Positions 1 to 5,325 of a stretch of 5,325 nt of DNA are shown here, piece by piece. The position numbers were made by a program, and so were the translations under genes. Origin of the DNA: 2-02-FULL-43-11-A sp964477065 (GTDB taxonomy: Bacteria; Patescibacteriota; Microgenomatia; UBA1406; HO2-37-13b); the NCBI GenBank assembly GCA_964477065.1, contig CAYZCU010000037.1, forward strand, positions 1-5,325, written 5' to 3'. The notes under the pieces were generated by a model. It ran no database searches. It was not told the origin of the DNA and was given only the letters and a program-made list of their open reading frames with translations. Position 1 is the first letter of the stretch. The number at the start of each line of letters is the position of its first letter.

Positions 1-781
1 GTGAATTCCAGAGCTGTTTGATACAGATAAAATGATCTCCATAAAGCGTCTGTGTCGCAATCTGAGTGGCATGTGTCTGTGCTAATTCAAAGATTGCTGG
101 AAACAAAAATGAACCAGCAAGCGGAATAGCTGTCATGATTGCAACAGTCAAGAGGGATGAGCGATATGGTAACGAATACAGTATGATGACTGCACATCCC
201 ACAAGGGATAAGACGTTATGTGCCAGTAGAAGCAGTGCGACTGCACCGATGACACGCACCAATGATGTATATGTTTTATCTTGGATGTATGCATCAATAG
301 CCCAAAGAACACAGGGGAAAACTGCAATAAACCAGACTTCTGCAAGGTTCCCTCGCACAAAGACCTCAGTTCCAAGATATGCTGACGTGCTATATAGTAT
401 GCCCCCAACAAGTGCCCCCTCCTGTGACAAATGTCCCCGCATCCATGCCCACATGCCTATCCCCGCCGTCACTATAGCGAGAAAGAATGACACTTTGACA
501 GCATACGGAATACCCATTCCTGCAAAATGCAATCCCGCTGTGATATAGTATGCAAGCGGTGCGTAATGGTTGAACACTGGATACCCTCTTTGATGTGAAA
601 AATTTGGCGCTATACGTGGTGGCACGATTCCATGAGCGAGATTGATACTAAAATCAGAAACGCGTGCATATTGTGTGATGTCATGAAACCCGTACACCTT
701 CTCACTGTGAAGCAGGAATCCTTTTCCAAGTGTCATCACACACATGACAAGTAACGCAAGAACGATACATCTGTGTATCAT
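1..781 (-). CDS. Multi-pass membrane protein, PTPS-related/GT-C-like family (C-terminus cut by window edge)
   Basis: The frame is open from an ATG at 781-779 to the left edge, giving 260 codons with no stop, so only the N-terminal part of a larger protein is seen. The start is set by an ATGA overlap with the stop of the upstream GT39 gene; no Shine-Dalgarno is visible, which suggests translational coupling. A hydrophobic N-terminal segment (about residues 5-24) is followed by an external-loop-like stretch with HD at 33-34, R40, GIVPPR at 51-56, RGYPVF at 65-70 and YAPLAYY at 73-79. RGNLAE follows at 143-148, with membrane helices around 92-113, 122-136, 150-162 and 175-200. This motif order resembles the bacterial membrane family named '6-pyruvoyl-tetrahydropterin synthase-related' (the name is historical and implies no pterin chemistry), which is close to YfhO and GT-C glycosyltransferases. 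By analogy H33-D34 would lie in the first external loop, where GT-C enzymes keep their catalytic acid. Substrate is unknown. The family call comes from remembered motifs, not a search. Confidence 0.75.
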   Translation of the reverse strand, partial: MIHRCIVLALLVMCVMTLGKGFLLHSEKVYGFHDITQYARVSDFSINLAHGIVPPRIAPNFSHQRGYPVFNHYAPLAYYITAGLHFAGMGIPYAVKVSFFLAIVTAGIGMWAWMRGHLSQEGALVGGILYSTSAYLGTEVFVRGNLAEVWFIAVFPCVLWAIDAYIQDKTYTSLVRVIGAVALLLLAHNVLSLVGCAVIILYSLPYRSSLLTVAIMTAIPLAGSFLFPAIFELAQTHATQIATQTLYGDHFICIKQLWNS

Positions 782-2409
782 AACGATGTCGTATCTGGTA
801 ACAGCTCAAAAAGATACAATGCTCCTTTTGCCCCTGGTTTGATGAATCGCTTAATCTCGCGCAATGGCTTCGTTTCTTCAAAGGTATAGCATCTATCATC
901 AGCTAAGACATCACCTTCATAGGCTGGCTCTTTACAATGACCATACACAACAAAGATTTTGCTTGTTTGTAGATCCGTCTGATTTTCACGAAGGTGCTCG
1001 TCCGTCATAGGCCAGTACGCCCTCACAAACATATCCTCACCATCATGGATATATGTTCGCAAAACATCACCACTCATACCAAAGTCCCCTTGCGCAAGGA
1101 AAATCACTCGTTTGCCATCTGCATGCTCTCGTGCATACTGCACAATCTCCTGCGCTCCAAATCCCGCTGTCCATCCTTCAAGATATTGACCTTTATCAAT
1201 AGCTGGGAAAGGAAGTGCAACGGGCTTAAACAAGAACACGCCAATCATGTATCCGGAGATACAGGTCATCACTAAGGTGATGCTGATGAGTGCCTTTTTG
1301 GACGTCATCTGTGCAAGATAGTACGAAGCTGGAAGAAGGAGCAGACCTCCAATAGATAAAACATAGCGAGGGAAAAGGACCTTTGCAACAAATGCGAGAG
1401 CAAGTGTCGCGACAGCAAACCAAAGTGCATAATACACACTCATTTCTCGCTCCTTCTTCCACATCACCCATAGACCTGCAAGAGCAAGTAGAGGAAGGAC
1501 ATACCCTGTTTCCATAAAAATATAGATGGGGATATTGATGATGTTATGCGGAAAGTATGCCAGAGGATTTTGGATCAGCTCAGGAAGCGTCAAAACAAAT
1601 GTCGTATTTTTCATTTCGACATAGTGCATAAACGGTGAGAGTCGTTGAACATTGTAGATCAGCATGGCAATCCCCATGACGACACCATACAAGACCAAAA
1701 ATGAGAGAAGTCGCGATATGATTGGCTCACGTCCAACAAGGATATTTTTCATACGCGTTATAAAGTTCATAGCCGTCATACGATGCTCTTCATACACAAC
1801 GAAAAGACCTGCACAGAGCATAAGTCCAGCATAAAGCCGTACTGATGATTTACCAAGCAATGCAAACCCCGTGATAAACCCGAGAATCATTGCGATATCA
1901 AGCCGTCTCGTTTTTGCCATGAGCACAGACAAGAAAAACATCCATATTGTTGACGCATTAACCATTGCATCAACAAGCGCAATTCGATCATAAAAGACAA
2001 AGTACGGTGTCACGACATACAGGAGTCCTGCAATGAAGCCTGTTTTTTTGTTAAACAGTGTCCAACCTGAAGCGATAACTCCAACAAGTGCATACAAACC
2101 AGCACTAACGGCAAACAATCTTCCTGCAAAAAGCCTGTCCTGTGGAAAAAGTTTCAAAAATGGGATCGTTCCCCATGTCTGGAGGGGTTGACGGCCATCT
2201 GTCAAAGATATAAATCGCAGAGATGCATCTTTCCATGCGGTATGTGCCCAATTGATATAGATACCTTCATCTGAAAAAATGGGGAGCTTCTCAAGATTGA
2301 TCAAGCGTGTCGCCAAATAGAGACAAACCAATCCTGTCAAAATGAGAACATCACGATACGATATGTTTTTTTTGATCCACTGGACAAGCGCTTCAAGTGA
2401 AAATGTCAT
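778..2409 (-). CDS. GT39-like (PMT_2/ArnT-type) membrane glycosyltransferase
   Basis: This 543-residue GT-C-type integral membrane protein has roughly ten hydrophobic segments and a C-terminal soluble tail. The first external loop holds FSDEG at 45-49; D47-E48 match the catalytic acidic position of GT39/PMT and ArnT-like enzymes, which transfer a sugar from a polyprenyl-phosphate donor to a protein or lipid outside the membrane. Other family-like features are DGRQPL at 71-76, R97 in GRLFAV, and YDRIALVDAM at 140-149, with D141, R142 and D147. After the last helix (near residue 400) comes a tail of about 140 residues with a YLEGW element and two cysteines near 492 and 507. The ATG at 2409 overlaps the upstream GT2 stop in an ATGA junction. 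An AAGGA (2421-2425) lies 11 nt upstream, a possible though distant Shine-Dalgarno. Its own TGA stop overlaps the next gene's ATG. Acceptor and sugar cannot be told from sequence. An A8 run on the coding strand falls at codons 13-15. Confidence 0.88.
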   Translation of the reverse strand: MTFSLEALVQWIKKNISYRDVLILTGLVCLYLATRLINLEKLPIFSDEGIYINWAHTAWKDASLRFISLTDGRQPLQTWGTIPFLKLFPQDRLFAGRLFAVSAGLYALVGVIASGWTLFNKKTGFIAGLLYVVTPYFVFYDRIALVDAMVNASTIWMFFLSVLMAKTRRLDIAMILGFITGFALLGKSSVRLYAGLMLCAGLFVVYEEHRMTAMNFITRMKNILVGREPIISRLLSFLVLYGVVMGIAMLIYNVQRLSPFMHYVEMKNTTFVLTLPELIQNPLAYFPHNIINIPIYIFMETGYVLPLLALAGLWVMWKKEREMSVYYALWFAVATLALAFVAKVLFPRYVLSIGGLLLLPASYYLAQMTSKKALISITLVMTCISGYMIGVFLFKPVALPFPAIDKGQYLEGWTAGFGAQEIVQYAREHADGKRVIFLAQGDFGMSGDVLRTYIHDGEDMFVRAYWPMTDEHLRENQTDLQTSKIFVVYGHCKEPAYEGDVLADDRCYTFEETKPLREIKRFIKPGAKGALYLFELLPDTTSL

Positions 2410-3161
2410 GCTGTATAGCGTCCTTGTAACTCATAGATACGCATTCTCATAATATCTTTGATCGTTTCTATCGTATCACTCCATAAACTCACTCGCTTCG
2501 TCTCAGCATATTGCCATGCAACAGGCATTTCAAGGATCGGATATCCGCGACGACGTGCGATAAACAGAAATTCAAGATCAAAAGCAGCAGAGACTGAAGC
2601 CCCATGAGCTTGACGGTTACGTGTGAAGATTTGCAGTCGCTCAATGATCTCAAGTGCGACATCACGCTTGAATCCTTTAAATCCACATTGTGTGTCATCA
2701 ACCCCTTTCAGTCCCATAAGCATATTTCGCACAATCACAAATCCTTTCGATTGAAGTTTACGGGTAAATGGCGCACCTTTACGACGTCCTGCTCGTGAGC
2801 CAATGACAATCGGTTGCGTATCGTTGAGCTGTTCAACCATGTGATCTACTTCTTCAAGAGGAGTTGCTAAGTCCATATCTGTAAAGATAACGAAATCAGC
2901 TGATGCTTTTTCGATACCCGTTATCACAGCAATAGCCTTGCCCTGGTGCTTGTTTTTAATAAGTGTAAATTTAGGGAATTTATTCACATATTTTTGAATC
3001 ATTTCGCGTGAGCGATCAAGGGAGCCATCATCAACGATCAAAACCTCTTTGATATGATCACGCGACGACGTAAAATTGCCTACCCTATCAAGTACTCCTT
3101 TTTGGATGTTGACCTCTTCGTTGTAGCAGGGGATGATAAGTGTATAGGTTGCTGTTTTCAT
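2406..3161 (-). CDS. ALG5/DPM1-like GT2 glycosyltransferase (polyprenyl-phosphate sugar synthase)
   Basis: This 251-residue GT-A-fold enzyme has no convincing membrane helix, so it is probably cytoplasmic or membrane-associated. Motifs run in the expected order: PCYNEE at 11-16, VDDGS at 43-47, HQGKAIAVITG at 72-82 and TDMDLATP at 94-101, whose D95-x-D97 would bind metal and nucleotide sugar. GSRAGRRKGAP follows at 121-131, then DTQCGFKGF at 156-164 and FDLEFLF at 194-200 with EMPVAW at 211-216. QCGFK plus the late FDxE and E-PV-W block are typical of dolichyl-phosphate beta-glucosyltransferase (ALG5) and relatives, which move glucose or another hexose from a nucleotide sugar to a polyprenyl phosphate. 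In bacteria the carrier would be undecaprenyl phosphate or similar (inference). It lacks the N-terminal anchor of eukaryotic ALG5. Lying between two GT39-like genes, it is the obvious donor-making partner. ATG 3161 starts 2 nt after the upstream stop with no clear Shine-Dalgarno, so coupled translation is likely. The exact sugar is unknown. Confidence 0.9.
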   Translation of the reverse strand: MKTATYTLIIPCYNEEVNIQKGVLDRVGNFTSSRDHIKEVLIVDDGSLDRSREMIQKYVNKFPKFTLIKNKHQGKAIAVITGIEKASADFVIFTDMDLATPLEEVDHMVEQLNDTQPIVIGSRAGRRKGAPFTRKLQSKGFVIVRNMLMGLKGVDDTQCGFKGFKRDVALEIIERLQIFTRNRQAHGASVSAAFDLEFLFIARRRGYPILEMPVAWQYAETKRVSLWSDTIETIKDIMRMRIYELQGRYTA

Positions 3162-3163
3162 GA

Positions 3164-4639
3164 CTATTTGCGAATAAGCTTATATATTGTAACATCTTCT
3201 ACTTTCCACGTTCCAACGATATCTGTCGGCTGAAAATAGGCAATATCCCATTGTGGATCACCGATAGGTTTACATTTTTCTTCACACACGACAAAAAGTT
3301 CATCTGCCTTGATCAGACTTGCTCGCTCGACAGGTCTTTGTCCCCACACTTCCAAATAATAGCGATACATATAGTCGCCGTAATGGTCTGGAAGGCTCGT
3401 GATTTGTACTGTATCCCCCGTGACATTGTCATGAATTTTTGCAGAAATATGCTCTGCTCGACGGATGAGATACGATCCATTAAATCGGAAGTACATCGTA
3501 AGTTGCCTCTGAGCACACAAAAATCCAAAAAGGCACAGGACAAGCACAAGAGGCATTTTAACTTTGCGTGCAATTTCCACAATGATATACGAGACAAGAA
3601 GATACATAAGTGGATACAGAGGACCGAAGTAGTGTAAATTTTTCACATTAGTAAAAAAAGAAGTCAATAGAAGCACACAGGTAAAAAAAACATGTATGAG
3701 GACAAGCGTATGCATTTTTTTGACATAGGCATAGATAGCAGTCGCGCATAAGATAATCAGGATAATCCCTGCACCGAATTCAAGAATACGTACCTGAAAC
3801 GCATGATAGATAAATTGTGAAAATGTGTAGAGTATTTCCTGCAGGGGCGGTCTCCCCGTCCCTCGCTCACCATCAAAAATACCAATAAATCCTCGCAGAT
3901 TAAGAAAGTTGTTACGAATATCAAAGATGATAAATGGTAACTGCAATAGGACAAAGCCTACGATACTTGCGCCAATGTGCTGAAGATACAGGACAAGTGC
4001 ATGCTGACGATAACGCACATAGGCATCTTTAAGCAGATATATTCCCATAGGAAGACCTAACGCAAGTGCAACATAGTGCATTTGGATTGAGATTGACACA
4101 AAAGCACCCATCACCGCATACATCCATGTTTTCTGTGTTTGGCGGGCACGTATGAAAAAATACATACTAAAAAAAGATGTTATGGGGAGTAGATTTGGAT
4201 TCCATGCGAAACGAGAGAGCCAAACCATGCTATATGACACAGCCATGAAAAAGGTGAATACAAGGGCAACAGTTTTATCACTTATTTTTTTAAGCGCAAG
4301 GTAGGCCAATGGGATACTGACGATAGACGTAAGTGCAACACCATATGCAGGTCCAATCGGATCGAAGTTAAAGAGCAACAACCATGGCGCACTAAAATAG
4401 TAAAAAAATGGACCTAAAAATACATTCCCGACTGATGACGATGGCCCGATACCTGGAAAATCCTCCAGCGTTGCAATGCGACGAATCACAATTGCATCTC
4501 TCCCCTGATCTCCTAGAAACCCGACGAAGCCTTGGAAATGATACAGCCTTAAAATTCCGGCTAGAATCGTCATGCCAAGCAGAAGAATAAGATATGGATC
4601 GTGGAGACGCTTGCTGATGAGCTTCATATTCATATGCAC
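3164..4639 (-). CDS. GT39-like membrane glycosyltransferase with GDQGRD motif
   Basis: This 491-residue multi-pass protein is the first gene of the minus-strand operon. A first helix (about 16-33) leads to an external loop with GDQGRD at 43-48, where D44 replaces the usual DE catalytic acid region of GT39/PMT_2 enzymes. LGPFFYYF (75-82), SRFAWNPN (142-149) and QMHY (186-189) follow; the same motif set recurs in GT39-annotated proteins of Candidate Phyla Radiation genomes (recalled, not searched). The last ~95 residues form a soluble, probably external tail with cysteines at 452 and 456. The expected role is transfer of a sugar from a polyprenyl-phosphate carrier to an external acceptor. The start is uncertain: GTG at 4639, ATG at 4633 and ATG at 4627 are all in frame and none has a Shine-Dalgarno. 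A TATAAT at 4650-4645 places the transcript start at or just before the GTG, so a leaderless GTG or a near-leaderless ATG 4633 is likely. Several 7-8 base homopolymers occur inside the gene, but the frame is intact. Confidence 0.86.
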   Translation of the reverse strand: MHMNMKLISKRLHDPYLILLLGMTILAGILRLYHFQGFVGFLGDQGRDAIVIRRIATLEDFPGIGPSSSVGNVFLGPFFYYFSAPWLLLFNFDPIGPAYGVALTSIVSIPLAYLALKKISDKTVALVFTFFMAVSYSMVWLSRFAWNPNLLPITSFFSMYFFIRARQTQKTWMYAVMGAFVSISIQMHYVALALGLPMGIYLLKDAYVRYRQHALVLYLQHIGASIVGFVLLQLPFIIFDIRNNFLNLRGFIGIFDGERGTGRPPLQEILYTFSQFIYHAFQVRILEFGAGIILIILCATAIYAYVKKMHTLVLIHVFFTCVLLLTSFFTNVKNLHYFGPLYPLMYLLVSYIIVEIARKVKMPLVLVLCLFGFLCAQRQLTMYFRFNGSYLIRRAEHISAKIHDNVTGDTVQITSLPDHYGDYMYRYYLEVWGQRPVERASLIKADELFVVCEEKCKPIGDPQWDIAYFQPTDIVGTWKVEDVTIYKLIRK

Positions 4640-4652
4640 AATCTATTATACT
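4623..4652 (+). promoter_or_regulatory. Possible divergent promoter of the CPBP gene
   Basis: On the plus strand TTCATA (4623-4628, four of six to TTGACA) is followed after 18 nt by TATACT (4647-4652, five of six to TATAAT). The predicted start near 4659 would leave a leader of about 28 nt before the ATG at 4688. The -35 lies inside the first codons of the divergent glycosyltransferase gene, and the -10 shares four bases with that gene's own -10. It is weaker than the minus-strand promoter and supported by motif matching alone. Confidence 0.35.
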
Positions 4653-4673
4653 GAGCACTAATCAAATTATCAG
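4645..4673 (-). promoter_or_regulatory. Sigma70-type promoter of the glycosyltransferase operon
   Basis: Read on the minus strand, CTGATA (4673-4668, four of six matches to TTGACA) lies 17 nt upstream of a perfect TATAAT (4650-4645). The predicted transcript start is at about 4640-4637, which coincides with the GTG at 4639 and is a few bases before the ATG at 4633. It would drive the whole four-gene operon, because no other gap on this strand is large enough for a promoter outside coding sequence. Confidence 0.6.
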
Positions 4674-4676
4674 TGC
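4655..4676. promoter_or_regulatory. 22-bp imperfect palindrome between divergent genes, candidate operator
   Basis: GCACTAATCA and TTATCAGTGC form 10-bp arms around a central AA, with 8 of 10 positions complementary and perfect GCACT/AGTGC ends. It covers the -35 and most of the spacer of the minus-strand promoter, and the predicted start region of the plus-strand promoter, which is a typical place for a dimeric repressor to bind. It has no U-run, so it is unlikely to be a terminator. No regulator gene is present in the window to pair with it. Confidence 0.35.
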
Positions 4677-4687
4677 AATGAGTAGGT

Positions 4688-5185
4688 ATGTTTGTTGAAA
4701 ATCTAAAAAAGAGTTCATTTGTCCTTTTTGTTGTGAAAATTGCGTTACTTGCATTCCTCATCAAAATTCCTGCGGGCATACTTGGCGCTGGGCTGATGGA
4801 TCTCTTGAATGTGCATAATCCAGCTTATTCGGCGGTGATGCAAGAGCCCACGCTTACCCCACAGGATCTTATACTTGCGCTTTTCATAGCGCCAATTCTT
4901 GAAACGGTGATCGGGCAGGCAGTGCCACTCTGGATATTTGGAAAGCTGACAAAAAACCCGATGGTACTGATTGGAGCATCAGCAACAATATTTATGCTTC
5001 TTCACTATCCCGTGATTGAATTTTTTCCTTCAGCATTTGCCGTCGGATGGATTTTCGCCTGGGCATGGGTATATAAACGCGAACAAAATGGAAGAGTTGC
5101 CTTTTGGACAGTTGCACTGAGCCATGCACTGCATAATGCCCTTGTAGCAGTATCTGCCAGCTTGATGGTACTTGGAGGGAAGTAG
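4688..5185 (+). CDS. CPBP (Rce1/Abi-like) intramembrane glutamic protease homologue
   Basis: This 165-residue, strongly hydrophobic protein has about five membrane segments (near 11-30, 60-83, 92-107, 113-129 and 137-162). The three signature motifs of the CPBP family are recognisable: motif 1 as ILETVIGQ (70-77), motif 2 as FMLLH (102-106) and motif 3 as HALHN (146-150). The residues matching the Rce1 catalytic set are all present: E72, H106, H146 and N150. Motif 1 departs from the usual EExxxR, since the second E is T73 and the R is Q77. Family members process CAAX-type proteins in eukaryotes. In bacteria they have been linked to bacteriocin immunity, regulated proteolysis and membrane-protein scaffolding. 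Nothing here identifies a substrate. An in-frame TGA at 4679 fixes ATG 4688 as the first possible start. The nearby AGTAGG is too close to the ATG to be a standard Shine-Dalgarno. The gene is transcribed away from the glycosyltransferase operon and ends 4 nt from a convergent tRNA. Confidence 0.72.
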   Translation: MFVENLKKSSFVLFVVKIALLAFLIKIPAGILGAGLMDLLNVHNPAYSAVMQEPTLTPQDLILALFIAPILETVIGQAVPLWIFGKLTKNPMVLIGASATIFMLLHYPVIEFFPSAFAVGWIFAWAWVYKREQNGRVAFWTVALSHALHNALVAVSASLMVLGGK

Positions 5186-5189
5186 GTTG

Positions 5190-5262
5190 AGGCACGAGCG
5201 GGAATCGAACCCGCGCAATGGAGGTTTTGCAGACCTCAGCGTTTCCACTTCGCCATCGTGCC
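5190..5262 (-). tRNA. tRNA-Cys (anticodon GCA)
   Basis: A complete cloverleaf can be drawn on the minus strand. The acceptor stem GGCACGA (5262-5256) pairs with TCGTGCC (5197-5191), and the discriminator is U73 (5190), the usual cysteine identity base. The D arm has GCG/CGC with an A13-A22 mismatch, as in E. coli tRNA-Cys. The anticodon stem GAGGT/ACCTC (5237-5233 with 5225-5221) closes loop CTGCAAA, giving anticodon GCA at 5230-5228. The T arm GCGGG/CCCGC closes the canonical loop TTCGATT. The variable region is 6 nt (CATTGC), one more than typical for a class I tRNA. The genomic 3' end reads T then CAA, so CCA is not encoded and must be added by the nucleotidyltransferase. It converges on the CPBP gene with 4 nt between them. 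Confidence 0.95.
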
Positions 5263-5276
5263 AGACTAGTGTTACC

Positions 5277-5286
5277 ATTATACCAG
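5277..5286 (-). promoter_or_regulatory. Extended -10 promoter of tRNA-Cys
   Basis: On the minus strand a perfect TATAAT (5282-5277) is preceded by TGG (5285-5283), an extended -10 of the TGn form. No good -35 hexamer is seen at 16-19 nt, which the extended -10 would compensate for. Transcription should start near 5270, leaving about 8 nt of leader before the mature 5' end at 5262, to be trimmed by RNase P. Confidence 0.6.
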
Positions 5287-5325
5287 CTTACAGGCGAGAC
5301 TCTGACTCAATGCAGACTTACTTTG
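5287..5325. other. Right-edge sequence, nothing recognised
   Basis: These last 39 bases lie upstream of the tRNA promoter. No start codon with context, tRNA-like fold or terminator hairpin could be identified, and the stretch is too short to judge whether it belongs to a gene beyond the window. Confidence 0.3.

Noticed and set aside
66..548. Plus-strand open frame of 160 codons
   Set aside because: It is antisense to the membrane protein reading leftwards from 781, which has family-like motifs and an operon-coupled start. The plus-strand translation is rich in Thr, Arg, Met and Pro without domain character.
994..1471. Small open frames on both strands inside the FSDEG glycosyltransferase
   Set aside because: They lie within a 543-codon gene with clear motifs and membrane pattern, and have no features of their own.
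3251..3637. Plus-strand open frame of 128 codons opposite the GDQGRD glycosyltransferase
   Set aside because: No promoter, ribosome binding site or recognisable domain, and the opposite strand has a convincing protein over the same interval.
4655..4676. Palindrome read as an intrinsic terminator
   Set aside because: There is no following T-run on either strand, the arms have mismatches, and it lies upstream of two divergent genes rather than after one.
4992..5278. Minus-strand open frames overlapping the CPBP gene and the tRNA
   Set aside because: One would translate through tRNA-Cys and both oppose the CPBP frame, which has three family motifs. They are shadows.
1..5325. UGA recoding (Gracilibacteria-type code)
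   Set aside because: TGA ends two genes exactly at ATGA overlaps, and none of the main frames needs an internal TGA to be read through.
1..5325. CRISPR array, insertion sequence, attachment site or riboswitch
   Set aside because: No regularly spaced repeats, terminal inverted repeats with a transposase, duplications at the tRNA end, or long structured leaders were found. The only sizeable non-coding stretches are 48 bp (4640-4687) and 63 bp (5263-5325).

Overview
The window reads as ordinary chromosomal DNA from a small-genome bacterium, most likely a member of the Candidate Phyla Radiation (Patescibacteria). That placement is inferred from three things: a cluster of multi-pass glycosyltransferases around an ALG5-like GT2 enzyme, tight gene packing with ATGA stop/start overlaps, and a moderately AT-rich composition. 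No 16S or other marker gene is present, so the phylum is a guess. TGA serves as a stop codon at two gene junctions, and none of the main frames needs it as sense. This argues against the Gracilibacteria/Absconditabacteria code, in which UGA means glycine.

Left and centre (1-4639, minus strand): four genes run right to left in one apparent operon with essentially no space between them. In order of transcription they are: a GT39-like multi-pass glycosyltransferase with a GDQGRD motif (4639 to 3164); a soluble ALG5/DPM1-like GT2 enzyme (3161 to 2406); a second GT39-like glycosyltransferase with an FSDEG motif (2409 to 778); and the first 260 codons of a large membrane protein resembling the '6-pyruvoyl-tetrahydropterin synthase-related' membrane family (781 to beyond the left edge). 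The junctions are a 2-nt gap, then two 4-bp ATGA overlaps. The likely division of labour is that the GT2 enzyme makes a polyprenyl-phosphate-linked sugar on the cytoplasmic face, and the GT-C-type membrane enzymes use such lipid-linked sugars on the outer face to glycosylate a surface polymer, lipid or protein.

Divergent intergenic region (4640-4687): 48 bp separate the operon from a plus-strand gene. It carries a good minus-strand promoter, a weaker plus-strand promoter whose -10 overlaps the first, and a 22-bp imperfect palindrome that could be an operator. The minus promoter sits so close to the first GT39 gene that its transcript should be leaderless or nearly so.

Right end (4688-5325): a compact CPBP (Rce1/Abi-like) intramembrane protease homologue on the plus strand is followed after only 4 nt by a convergent minus-strand tRNA-Cys(GCA), which has its own extended -10 promoter. 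Nothing else was recognised in the last ~40 bases.

No mobile element, CRISPR array, riboswitch or clear intrinsic terminator was seen. The most useful points for follow-up are the glycosylation module, the divergent promoter, the variant first motif of the CPBP protein and the tail-to-tail packing of the tRNA. I did not find a clearly novel system.
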